Shown piece after piece: positions 1 to 7,845 of a stretch of DNA of 64,000 nucleotides (its first letter is position 1; every line of letters begins with the position of its first letter). The stretch is from Pseudodesulfovibrio indicus (GTDB lineage: Bacteria > Desulfobacterota > Desulfovibrionia > Desulfovibrionales > Desulfovibrionaceae): the NCBI RefSeq assembly GCF_001563225.1, contig NZ_CP014206.1, positions 1,736,001 to 1,800,000 of the forward strand. The letters run 5' to 3'. The notes beneath the pieces are model-generated. The model worked only from the letters and a program-made list of their open reading frames with translations, was not told where the DNA came from and ran no database searches. Made by a program: the position numbers and the translations under genes.

Positions 1-2
1 TG

Positions 3-3000
3 TTCCACTTCGTGGTCTACCTGCTCCGCTTCCTGGAGAACATGGGTGCGGCCTGCTGCAAGGACGGCACCTGGGCCCTGTCTCCCGATTTCGAGCTTCC
101 GGACGCCGAGACCGTCTGGCGGTCCATCGTCGACGACTATCCGGGCTACCTGCCGGAGACAGTGGTCCTGGGACGGCTGGGCATGCACCTGGTCAATCTG
201 CTGCGCGGCAGGCGGAACGTGGAAGAGATCCTGTCCTACGAGCCGGGCGGCCTGCTGGAGGCGTTCTACACCCGCAGCCCCTCGGCGCGGTTCCAGAACA
301 CCCAGGTGGCCAGACTCGTCGAGCGGCTGCGCCGGAGACTGCCCGCGGGCAGGCCGCTGCGCATCCTGGACGTGGGCGCCGGTTTCGGCGGTCCGCTCCA
401 GGACATCCTGTCGTCCATGCCCAGCGAGCAGCTCAAATACACCTGCCTGGACAAGAGCGACGACGTGCTCCAGCGGCTCAAGGCCGCCAACAGCGACAAC
501 CAGCATGTCAGCTTCGTGGAGGCGGACATCGAGATCGAGCTGCCGGAGAGCCTCTCCCCGGGTGATTATGACGTTGTCCTGGTCAGCCATGTGCTGCACG
601 AGCTGGATGATTTGGGAACCGCGCTGGACAACTGCCGGAAACTGCTTGCTCCGAACGGCATGATCATCGTGGTCGAGCGCAACCCCGATCCGCTCATCGA
701 CATTTTCCTCGGTGCGGACCCGAACTGGTGGAAGCATTCGCCGAGCCAGAACGAGCCGGTTTCGAGGCTCCTGCCCATGGACTCCTGGCGCGAGCTGTTC
801 GAGCGCGCCGGATACGCGGATTTCCGCGTGGTCAGCGAGAAGAACACCGATTATCCCGAGAGCTACATCCTGCTGGCCAAGAACGCTCCCGATGAGCGCG
901 AGGCCGGTGAGTCCCAGCCCGTCTGCGACGACAAGTGCCTGTGGGTCGTGGTCGAGGACGCCGTCCCCTCCGAGGCGGCCCGCGCCGTGCGCGACGGACT
1001 GCTGACGCGGTTCGAGGCCGCCGATCAGGAAGTTGTCGTCCTCCGCGGCGACTTGGGCGAGGCCGGAGGCGAGGTCTTCGACCTCGGCGACTCCGAGGCC
1101 TGGCGGATGCAGCTCAGGCCCCTGCGCAAGGGCCGCCGGTCCCTGAAGGTCGTCAACCTGGCGGGCATGGACACCCGCATCTGCCGGAGCGGCGAATTCA
1201 AGACCCGCATGACCACCCGCGCCATGAGCGTGATCATGTTCGGCCAGGCGTGCCGCGACATCAAGAACGTCCCCGAGCTGTGGGTCGTGTGCGGCGGGGC
1301 GATGGGCTGCGAGTCGCGCGGCCTGAACGCCGTCCCCGCCCAGGCCGCGGCCTGGGGCGCGGCCCGCGTGCTGGTCAACGAAATGCCGGACATGGGCCTC
1401 AAGCTCATCGACCTGCATTGCGACCTGCCCGACGACGGCATCCTCAACGACCTGGCCTTCGAGCTCATGGAGCCCGCCGTGGCCATGGAGATCGTGCTCA
1501 CCGGCAAGGAGCGGTTGATCCCCCGGCTGGTGCCGCTCGACCGCCTGCTCTTCGAGAACGACCCCCACGCCCACGACATTTCGCGTATCTCGCTGATGTT
1601 CGACCAGCCGGGCAAGCTGGACAACCTCTACTGGAAACAGGAGATGGACCTGGCGCCCGAGGCCGGGCAGGTGCTGATCAAGGTCAGGGCCACCGGTCTC
1701 AACTTCCGCGACGTCATGTTCTCCATGGGCATGCTCCCGGTGGAGGCGCTGGAGGACGGCCTGTCCGGACCGGTGCTGGGGCTCGAGTGCTCCGGCGAGG
1801 TCATGGGCGTCGGCGCGGGCGTGACCGAATTCCAGGTGGGCGACGAGGTCATGTGCATGGCCGGTCCCTGCTTCGACTCCCATACCTGCGTGGACGCCAA
1901 CTACGTCTTCGCCAAGCCCGACAACTTGTCCTTCGAGGAGGCGGCGACCATCCCGGTGGCCTTCTCCACCGCCTACTACTCCCTCAAGCTTCTCGGCAAC
2001 GTGAAGGAGGGGGACCGGGTGCTGATCCACAGCGCCGCGGGCGGCGTGGGGCTGGCCGCCCTCCAGGTGGCCAACTGGCTGGGGGCCGAGGTCTTCGCCA
2101 CCTCCGGTTCCGAGGAGAAGCGCGAGTTTCTGAAGCTGCTCGGCGTCAAGCACGTCATGGATTCGCGATCGCTGGACTTTTACGACAAATGCCGGGAGCT
2201 GACCGGCGGCGAGGGAGTGGACGTGGTCCTGAACTCCCTGGCGGGCGAGGCGCTCTTCAAGAGCCTCAAGCTGCTCAAGCCCTTCGGCCGGTTCCTGGAG
2301 CTCGGCAAGCGCGACTTCTACGGCAACACGCCGCTGCGCATGCGCATGCTCCGCAAGAACATCTCCTTCTTCGGCATCGACCTGGACGAATACATGGCCT
2401 GCAAGCCCAAGGAGGCGAGGGCCATCTTCTCCGAGCTGATCGCCTTGTTCAAATCGGGCGAATTCAAGCCGCTGGTGTACAGCGTGTTCAGCAGGGCCGG
2501 GGCCGTTGACGCCTTCAAGGCCATGCAGCGCGGCAAGCACATCGGCAAGATGGTCGTGTCCTTCGACGAGCTCAACCACGGGGTCCGGACCCTGCCCAAG
2601 CACCGCTACAAGGACAGCCTGGACAGCTCCGGCAGCTACCTGGTCTCCGGCGGCCTGGGCGGCCTGGGGCTGGCCACGGCCAAGCGGCTGGTGGCCAACG
2701 GGGCGCGCAACATCATCCTGCTCAGCCGCAGCGGGGCCGTCTCCGAGGCGGCCCGGGCGGGCGTCAGGGAGCTGGAGGCGGCGGGAGCCGTGGTGGCCAC
2801 GCCCAAGGCGGACGTGGCGGACATGGGTTCCCTCAAGGCCGCCATGGACGAGGTGCTCAAGGAGATGCCGCCCCTCAAGGGCGTGATTCACTCCGCGGCC
2901 GTGTTGCGCGACAGCATGGTGGCCAACATCACCCGCGAACAGGTGGAGATCTCGCTGCACGCCAAGGCGGTCGGCGGCTGGTGCCTCCACGAATACACGC

Positions 3001-3824
3001 GGGACATGGATCTCGACCATTTCATCATGTATTCCTCGGCCACCACGGTGCTCGGCAATCCGGGCCAGGTGAACTACGTGGCCGCCAACATGGTCCTGGA
3101 GGCCCTGGCCCAGCATCGCCGCGCCATCGGGCTCCCCGCCGTGACCTACGGCTGGGGACCCATCTCGGACACCGGCATGCTGACCGCCGCGCCCGAGGTC
3201 ATGGAGTCCCTCAAGCGGGTCATGGGCGTGTCCGAGCTGCCGTCCAAGCAGGCCCTCGACTACATGGAGCTTTCCCCGGACGACAGCTACGCCAACCTCT
3301 TCTACTTCAACCTTGACTGGAACCGGGTCCGCGACCTCAAGTTCATCGGCTCGACCATGTTCAACTGGATCGAGGAGCTCAAGGGCGGCGCGACCCAGCG
3401 CACCCTGTGCGGCGACTCGGCCAAGTCCATCCTCGCCCTGGAGCGCGACGAGGCCATCGCGGCCCTGGTCGAATCCATCGGCATCGAGGTGGCGGCCATG
3501 CTCAAGATACCGTTCGAGTCCATGGACACCACCCTGTCCATCGCCGAACTGGGGCTTGATTCGCTGATGGCCGTGGAGCTGGGCCTGCTCATCGAGGAGC
3601 GCTACGGAGTAAAGGTCTCCTCCTTCTCCATGAACGTCTCTTCCGACCTGACCGCCCTTTCCGAGCGGATTTACGAGGCGCTGCTCTCCGGCGGCGCCGA
3701 GAACCGGGACGAAGCCGAAGAGGTCGCCGCCATCATGCGCGAGAAGCACGGCATCGCCGTCTCGTCCGAGACGGTGTCCAAGACCTTGGACTCCGTGAAC
3801 AGCGAATTGGAAAAAACGGAGTAA
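3..3824 (+). CDS. Type I polyketide synthase, C-terminal part (MT-ER-KR-ACP), 5' truncated by window
   Basis: This is the C-terminal part of a large multidomain synthase; the frame is open to the left edge, so the KS/AT/DH portion should lie outside the window. Counting from the GTG at 12, a SAM methyltransferase motif (ILDVGAGFGG) lies near residue 118. An enoyl reductase spans about 545-855, with the NADPH loop HSAAGGVGLA near 672. A ketoreductase spans about 875-1060, with GGLGGLGLA and an active-site Ser/Tyr in YSSATT...VNYVAAN. An acyl carrier motif GLDSL, whose Ser would carry phosphopantetheine, is near 1180. The order MT-ER-KR-ACP is that of highly reducing PKSs. There is no thioesterase; the next gene, an oxoamine synthase, probably releases the chain. 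Analogy to rhizobial RkpA in capsule lipid synthesis is inference from context. Confidence 0.93.
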   Translation, partial: FHFVVYLLRFLENMGAACCKDGTWALSPDFELPDAETVWRSIVDDYPGYLPETVVLGRLGMHLVNLLRGRRNVEEILSYEPGGLLEAFYTRSPSARFQNTQVARLVERLRRRLPAGRPLRILDVGAGFGGPLQDILSSMPSEQLKYTCLDKSDDVLQRLKAANSDNQHVSFVEADIEIELPESLSPGDYDVVLVSHVLHELDDLGTALDNCRKLLAPNGMIIVVERNPDPLIDIFLGADPNWWKHSPSQNEPVSRLLPMDSWRELFERAGYADFRVVSEKNTDYPESYILLAKNAPDEREAGESQPVCDDKCLWVVVEDAVPSEAARAVRDGLLTRFEAADQEVVVLRGDLGEAGGEVFDLGDSEAWRMQLRPLRKGRRSLKVVNLAGMDTRICRSGEFKTRMTTRAMSVIMFGQACRDIKNVPELWVVCGGAMGCESRGLNAVPAQAAAWGAARVLVNEMPDMGLKLIDLHCDLPDDGILNDLAFELMEPAVAMEIVLTGKERLIPRLVPLDRLLFENDPHAHDISRISLMFDQPGKLDNLYWKQEMDLAPEAGQVLIKVRATGLNFRDVMFSMGMLPVEALEDGLSGPVLGLECSGEVMGVGAGVTEFQVGDEVMCMAGPCFDSHTCVDANYVFAKPDNLSFEEAATIPVAFSTAYYSLKLLGNVKEGDRVLIHSAAGGVGLAALQVANWLGAEVFATSGSEEKREFLKLLGVKHVMDSRSLDFYDKCRELTGGEGVDVVLNSLAGEALFKSLKLLKPFGRFLELGKRDFYGNTPLRMRMLRKNISFFGIDLDEYMACKPKEARAIFSELIALFKSGEFKPLVYSVFSRAGAVDAFKAMQRGKHIGKMVVSFDELNHGVRTLPKHRYKDSLDSSGSYLVSGGLGGLGLATAKRLVANGARNIILLSRSGAVSEAARAGVRELEAAGAVVATPKADVADMGSLKAAMDEVLKEMPPLKGVIHSAAVLRDSMVANITREQVEISLHAKAVGGWCLHEYTRDMDLDHFIMYSSATTVLGNPGQVNYVAANMVLEALAQHRRAIGLPAVTYGWGPISDTGMLTAAPEVMESLKRVMGVSELPSKQALDYMELSPDDSYANLFYFNLDWNRVRDLKFIGSTMFNWIEELKGGATQRTLCGDSAKSILALERDEAIAALVESIGIEVAAMLKIPFESMDTTLSIAELGLDSLMAVELGLLIEERYGVKVSSFSMNVSSDLTALSERIYEALLSGGAENRDEAEEVAAIMREKHGIAVSSETVSKTLDSVNSELEKTE

Positions 3825-3826
3825 CA

Positions 3827-3947
3827 GTGAGCGATTCCAAGAAATTCTCCAGACTGACGGCAAACGCCAAGGACAGCCTGATAGCCCAGATGTCCAAGTC
3901 CGGTTCGGGAGCCGGCGTTTCCCGCGCGCGCGCCGGCCAGACGGTCC
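3827..3947 (+). other. Frameshifted N-terminal segment of the oxoamine synthase gene
   Basis: A GTG at 3827 sits two bases after the PKS stop and about 5 bases after GGAG (3818-3821), a much better start context than the GTG at 3948. Its frame begins VSDSKKFSRLTANAKDSL, a plausible leader for this enzyme family. It is out of frame with the catalytic part that starts near 3948. The frames could be joined by restoring two bases in the (CG)5 tract at 3923-3932 or removing one base. I read this as a frameshift, a sequencing error or a slippage site. Alternatively the enzyme really starts at 3948. Confidence 0.6.
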
Positions 3948-5210
3948 GTGGTGGCGGGCATCCCCGATTCCATGTGCGACTTCAGTCAGCTGCCCGGGTA
4001 CAAGGAGCTGAAGATCCATCAGACCATCGCCGTCCAGACGGGCATCATGGAGCCGTACTTTCTGTGCCACGACGGACTGGCCAAGGACACGACCCGGATC
4101 AACGGCGAGGAGTACCTGAACTTCTCCACCTACGACTACCTCGGCCTCAACGGCACGGAGCGGTTGAACAACGCCGCGTGCGAGGCCGTGAGGAAGTACG
4201 GCACCTCGGCATCGGCCAGCAGGCTGGTGTCCGGCGAACGTCCGCCGCACCGGGAGCTGGAGCGCGGACTGGCCGACTTCTACGGGACCGAGGATTGCCT
4301 GGCCTTCGTCAGCGGGCATGCCACCAACATCTGGACCATCTCCCAGTTGCTCAACCGCAACGACATGATCGTCTACGACGCCCTGAGCCACAACTCCATC
4401 ATCCACGGGGCCAAGATGTCCGGGGCCGCCCGGTTCTCCTACCCCCACAATGACTACGACGCCCTGGAGCGGCTGCTTTCCGACAGCCGTGCCTCGCACA
4501 AGCGGTGCCTCATCGCCACCGAGGGGCTGTTCAGCATGGACGGCGACCTGCCCGACCTGCCGCGCCTCATCGAGCTGAAGAAGCGCTTCAAGTGCTTCCT
4601 CATGGTGGACGAGGCCCACGCCCTGGGCGTCGTCGGCGAGACCGGACACGGCGTGGCCGAGCATTTCGGCGTGGACTCTGGCGACGTGGACATCTGGATG
4701 GGGACCCTGAGCAAGTCCATGTGCGGCTGCGGCGGCTACATCGCCGGGCGTAAACCGCTGACCGAATATCTCAAGTATTCCGCCCCGGGGTTCGTCTACA
4801 GCGTGGGCATGCCCCCGGCCATGGCCGCCACCTCGGCCGAGGCCCTGCGCATCCTGGTGGAGGAGCCGGAACGGGCCAAGCGCATCCAGGAGCTGGGCGG
4901 TTTCTTCATTCAGGAGGCCAAGCGGCTCGGCCTGGATACCGGGCACGGACAGGGCTTTGCCGTGGCCCCGCTGATCGTGGGCAACTCGCTGGTCGCCGGG
5001 CTGCTGTCCACGGCCATGCACAAGCGCAAGGTCAACGTCCTGCCGATCATCTACCCGGCGGTGGAGGACAGCGCGGCGCGGCTGCGGTTCTTCCTTTCCT
5101 ATTCCCACTCCAAGGAGCAGATCGCCCAGGCGCTGGCCATCGTGGCCGAGGAACTGCCCAAGGTCCGCAAGCTGGCCACCTCCTTCTCGGACGAATCCGC
5201 ATCCAACTAA
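3948..5210 (+). CDS. PLP-dependent alpha-oxoamine synthase (AONS/serine palmitoyltransferase family, RkpG-like)
   Basis: Members of this fold-type I PLP family condense an acyl thioester with an amino acid and release CO2, giving a 2-amino ketone. The 420-residue frame shows family landmarks: GTSASASRLVSGERPPHRELE-like substrate loop near 85-105, DEAH (Asp221, His224) contacting PLP, and the Schiff-base lysine Lys256 in GTLSKSMCGCGG. It follows a PKS without a thioesterase, so it most likely off-loads the polyketide chain onto an amino acid, as in rhizobial RkpA/RkpG or fungal sphinganine-analogue toxins. The N-terminus is uncertain: a better start at 3827 lies in another frame (see the separate entry). 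KpsS follows 10 bases downstream. The amino acid substrate cannot be told from sequence. Confidence 0.9.
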   Translation: MVAGIPDSMCDFSQLPGYKELKIHQTIAVQTGIMEPYFLCHDGLAKDTTRINGEEYLNFSTYDYLGLNGTERLNNAACEAVRKYGTSASASRLVSGERPPHRELERGLADFYGTEDCLAFVSGHATNIWTISQLLNRNDMIVYDALSHNSIIHGAKMSGAARFSYPHNDYDALERLLSDSRASHKRCLIATEGLFSMDGDLPDLPRLIELKKRFKCFLMVDEAHALGVVGETGHGVAEHFGVDSGDVDIWMGTLSKSMCGCGGYIAGRKPLTEYLKYSAPGFVYSVGMPPAMAATSAEALRILVEEPERAKRIQELGGFFIQEAKRLGLDTGHGQGFAVAPLIVGNSLVAGLLSTAMHKRKVNVLPIIYPAVEDSAARLRFFLSYSHSKEQIAQALAIVAEELPKVRKLATSFSDESASN

Positions 5211-5220
5211 CGGAGGCAGG

Positions 5221-6447
5221 ATGACGCGGCAACGCTCCTTCCTTCTGCTGCAAGGGCCGCAGAGCCGTTTTTTCAAGCGGCTCGGCGAGGCCCTGGCGGC
5301 GCAGGGACACGGGGTGGCCAAGGTCAACTTCTGCGGCGGGGACGTCCTGTTCTGGCGGGGGGAGAACACGCGCATCTTCAACGGCCCGAGGTCCCGCTGG
5401 CCCGGGCGGGCAGGCCGCCTCATGGACGAGCTTTCCGTCACGGACCTGCTGCTGTTCGGCGACCGCCGGGAGATCCACCGCGCGGCCATCGGTACGGCCC
5501 GCGAGCGCAACGTGCGCGTCTGGGTCTTTGAGGAGGGGTACCTCCAGCCCAGCTACATCACCTTCGAGCCGGAGGGGGTGAACGCCCGGTCCACGCTCCC
5601 CCGGAGCGCGGAGGAGGTCGGGCGGGCCGCCGAGGGCCTGGACCCGGTCCAGGACCTGCCGGTGATCCCCAATTCCCTGCGCATCAGGGTCATGGACACC
5701 GTCCGGCACCACGTGGGCAACGTGCTTTTGTGGAGCGTGTTTCCCTTCTACCGCACCCACCGGCCCTACGTCATCGGGCGCGAGCTGGTGGGCTGGCTGC
5801 CGCGCTACCTGGATCGCAAAGGGCGGGCCGAGAGGGCGGCGCGGACGCAGGACCGGCTGCTGGCCGATCCCGGGCCGTTCTTTCTCTATCCGTTGCAGTT
5901 GAACTCGGATTTCCAGATCCGGCTCAACTCCGATTTCGCGGATGTGCCGGACGCCATCCGCAACGTGCTCGCCTCCTTTGCCCACGGAGCGCCGGAGGGA
6001 ACCCGGCTGGTGGTCAAGAACCACCCCCTGGACAACGGGCTGATCCCGTACGGCGAGGTGGTGGCCGAGGCCGCCGACCGCCTGGGGCTGGGCGACCGCG
6101 TGGTCTATCTGGACGGCGGGGACGGCAAGCTGCTCATGGCCCGCTGCCGGGGCATGGTCGTGGTCAACTCCACCATGGGGCTGGAAGGGCTGCTGGCCGA
6201 TCGTCCCGTGTATTGCCTGGGGCGGTCGATTTACGGCTTCCCCGGCCTGGCGGCGACCCCGGAGGAGCTGCCCCTGGAAGATTTTTGGAAAGACCCGGTC
6301 CATGCGGACCGCGAACTGCTCGAACGGTTCGTCAGGGTCCTGTCCCACCGCGCGCTGGTGCGCGGCAACTATTACACAGACGAAGGGATCGACGCGGCGA
6401 TCGCGGGCGTTTTCGAGCGCCTTGCCTTGCGCCCTGCGGCGACGTAA
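5221..6447 (+). CDS. kpsS: KpsS-like capsule polysaccharide biosynthesis protein (Kdo transferase family)
   Basis: A 408-residue protein of the capsule synthesis family (Capsule_synth). The N-terminus FLLLQGPQSRFFKRLGEAL and the following VNFCGGDVLFW are typical of KpsS. The C-terminal half carries the VVNSTMGLEGLLADRPVYCLG segment expected of this family. In group 2 capsule systems KpsS adds the first beta-Kdo to a lipid acceptor at the cytoplasmic face, and KpsC extends the linker. ATG at 5221 follows GGAGGCAGG directly. Being placed between the oxoamine synthase and the GNAT/SDR genes suggests that its acceptor lipid may be the product of the neighbouring PKS pathway rather than the lyso-phosphatidylglycerol used in E. 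coli. That is inference. Confidence 0.88.
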   Translation: MTRQRSFLLLQGPQSRFFKRLGEALAAQGHGVAKVNFCGGDVLFWRGENTRIFNGPRSRWPGRAGRLMDELSVTDLLLFGDRREIHRAAIGTARERNVRVWVFEEGYLQPSYITFEPEGVNARSTLPRSAEEVGRAAEGLDPVQDLPVIPNSLRIRVMDTVRHHVGNVLLWSVFPFYRTHRPYVIGRELVGWLPRYLDRKGRAERAARTQDRLLADPGPFFLYPLQLNSDFQIRLNSDFADVPDAIRNVLASFAHGAPEGTRLVVKNHPLDNGLIPYGEVVAEAADRLGLGDRVVYLDGGDGKLLMARCRGMVVVNSTMGLEGLLADRPVYCLGRSIYGFPGLAATPEELPLEDFWKDPVHADRELLERFVRVLSHRALVRGNYYTDEGIDAAIAGVFERLALRPAAT

Positions 6448-6455
6448 GAGGAACC

Positions 6456-7046
6456 ATGACTATTGAATTTCGACCGGCCGAGGCAGAGGAATCAAACCGC
6501 CTGACCTCCATTGTCCAGGAGACCTCCGGCGGTCTGGTGGACTACATCCTGACCGGGGTGATCCCCTTCACCAAGCCCCATCTCATCCTCCATTCCCAGG
6601 TGGTCACCGAGGATTCCCTGTACAGCTACCGGAACATGGTCGTGTGCGAGGAGGAGGGCGAGATCATCGGCCTGATCCTGGCCTATCCCTGGAACCAGCA
6701 GGTGGCTTCGGACATGACCCGGCGCTATCTCTCCAAAGAGAAATACCAGGTGGTCGAGGAGCTGCTCAACTCGGCCGAAGAGAACTCCTTGTTCATCAAC
6801 ACCTTCTGGGTGTCCGAAAAATACCGGGGCGATGGGCTGGCCGACGTGCTCATGGACGTGGCCGCCGAGTGGGCGCGCAAGGAGGGGCTGACCAGGCTCA
6901 GCCTGCACGTCTGGAAGGGCAACGAGCGGGCCGTGCGCTTCTACACCCGCCACGGATTCGTCCAGACCCGGACCTTTTCCTTTCCCGACCACAAGCTGCT
7001 GCCCTACAAGACCGGCAAGCTGCAGATGTGCAAGGAGCTGGCGTGA
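6456..7046 (+). CDS. GNAT-family N-acyltransferase
   Basis: A 196-residue GNAT protein. The acyl-CoA binding signature is visible as YRGDGLADVLM (about residues 122-133), and the C-terminal part has the characteristic NERAVRFYTRHGFVQTRTF strand-helix-strand. The start ATG at 6456 is preceded by AGAGGA. The gene sits between kpsS and the SDR gene and overlaps the latter by four bases (GTGA), so it is co-translated with the lipid module. A reasonable inference is N-acylation or N-acetylation of the amine created by the oxoamine synthase. A role on a sugar amine of the capsule is also possible, and the donor is unknown. Confidence 0.8.
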   Translation: MTIEFRPAEAEESNRLTSIVQETSGGLVDYILTGVIPFTKPHLILHSQVVTEDSLYSYRNMVVCEEEGEIIGLILAYPWNQQVASDMTRRYLSKEKYQVVEELLNSAEENSLFINTFWVSEKYRGDGLADVLMDVAAEWARKEGLTRLSLHVWKGNERAVRFYTRHGFVQTRTFSFPDHKLLPYKTGKLQMCKELA

Positions 7047-7843
7047 CCCCGACCCACGTGCTCATCACCGGCGCCACCGGCGGGGTGGGGCAGGCCCTGG
7101 CGCTGGAGTATGCCGCGCCGGGCGTGCTGCTGTCCCTGACCGGCAGGTCCGGCGAGCGGCTCGATACGATCGCGGCCCAGTGCCGCGAGAAGGGCGCCGA
7201 AGTCGACACGCAGGTCCTTGATGTCCGCGAGGCGCACGCCCTGCGGGACTGGGTCCTGGCCGTGGACCGCGCCCGTGCCGTGGACCTGGCCTTCGCCAAC
7301 GCGGGGGTCTCCTCGGCCATCAAGCCCGACGGGTCGGGCGAACCCTACGCCGACGTGGAGCGGTTGTTTCAGGTCAACACCCTCGGGGTGGTGGCCACGG
7401 TGCATCCCCTGGCCGAGCGCATGCGCGAGCGCGGCGCTGGCCAGCTTGCCATCATCGGCTCCATCAGCGGGCTGCGCGGTTTCCCGGACACCCCGGCCTA
7501 CAGCGCGTCCAAGGGAGCCGTCCGAATCTACGGCAAGGCCCTCCGCGCCTGGCTCTCCGGCTCGGGGGTGAAGGTCAGCGTGGTCACCATGGGGTTCGTG
7601 GATTCGCCCATGAGCCGCCGGTACGTGGGCGGCAAGCCGTTCAGCTGCAGCTCGGCCGAGGCGGCCCGACGAATCCGCAGCGGTCTGGAACGCAACAAGG
7701 CGGAGATCATTTTCCCGCGCCTCCTCGCCGTGGGGGTGTGGAGCCTGAACCTGCTCGTCGAGCCGGTGGCGAACTGGGTGTTGCGAACCTTCTTCAAATG
7801 CAGCGTGCGGCCCGACGGGGATTCCCCCCTGGGCAAGGAGTAG
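7043..7843 (+). CDS. Short-chain dehydrogenase/reductase (RkpH-like ketoreductase)
   Basis: A 266-residue SDR. The N-terminal LITGATGGVGQA is the TGxxxGxG cofactor motif. Asn of NAG follows in AFANAGVSS, and the catalytic Ser (IIGSISG) and Tyr/Lys (AYSASKGA, about 153-157) are all present. GTG at 7043 overlaps the GNAT stop as GTGA. In sphingoid-base pathways the product of an oxoamine synthase is reduced by an SDR such as 3-ketodihydrosphingosine reductase, and rhizobial capsule loci carry the SDR rkpH next to rkpG. The same role, reduction of a 2-amino ketone to an amino alcohol, is proposed here from context. The C-terminal stretch after residue 230 is hydrophobic and may touch the membrane. 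Confidence 0.87.
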   Translation: MTPTHVLITGATGGVGQALALEYAAPGVLLSLTGRSGERLDTIAAQCREKGAEVDTQVLDVREAHALRDWVLAVDRARAVDLAFANAGVSSAIKPDGSGEPYADVERLFQVNTLGVVATVHPLAERMRERGAGQLAIIGSISGLRGFPDTPAYSASKGAVRIYGKALRAWLSGSGVKVSVVTMGFVDSPMSRRYVGGKPFSCSSAEAARRIRSGLERNKAEIIFPRLLAVGVWSLNLLVEPVANWVLRTFFKCSVRPDGDSPLGKE

Positions 7844-7845
7844 GC

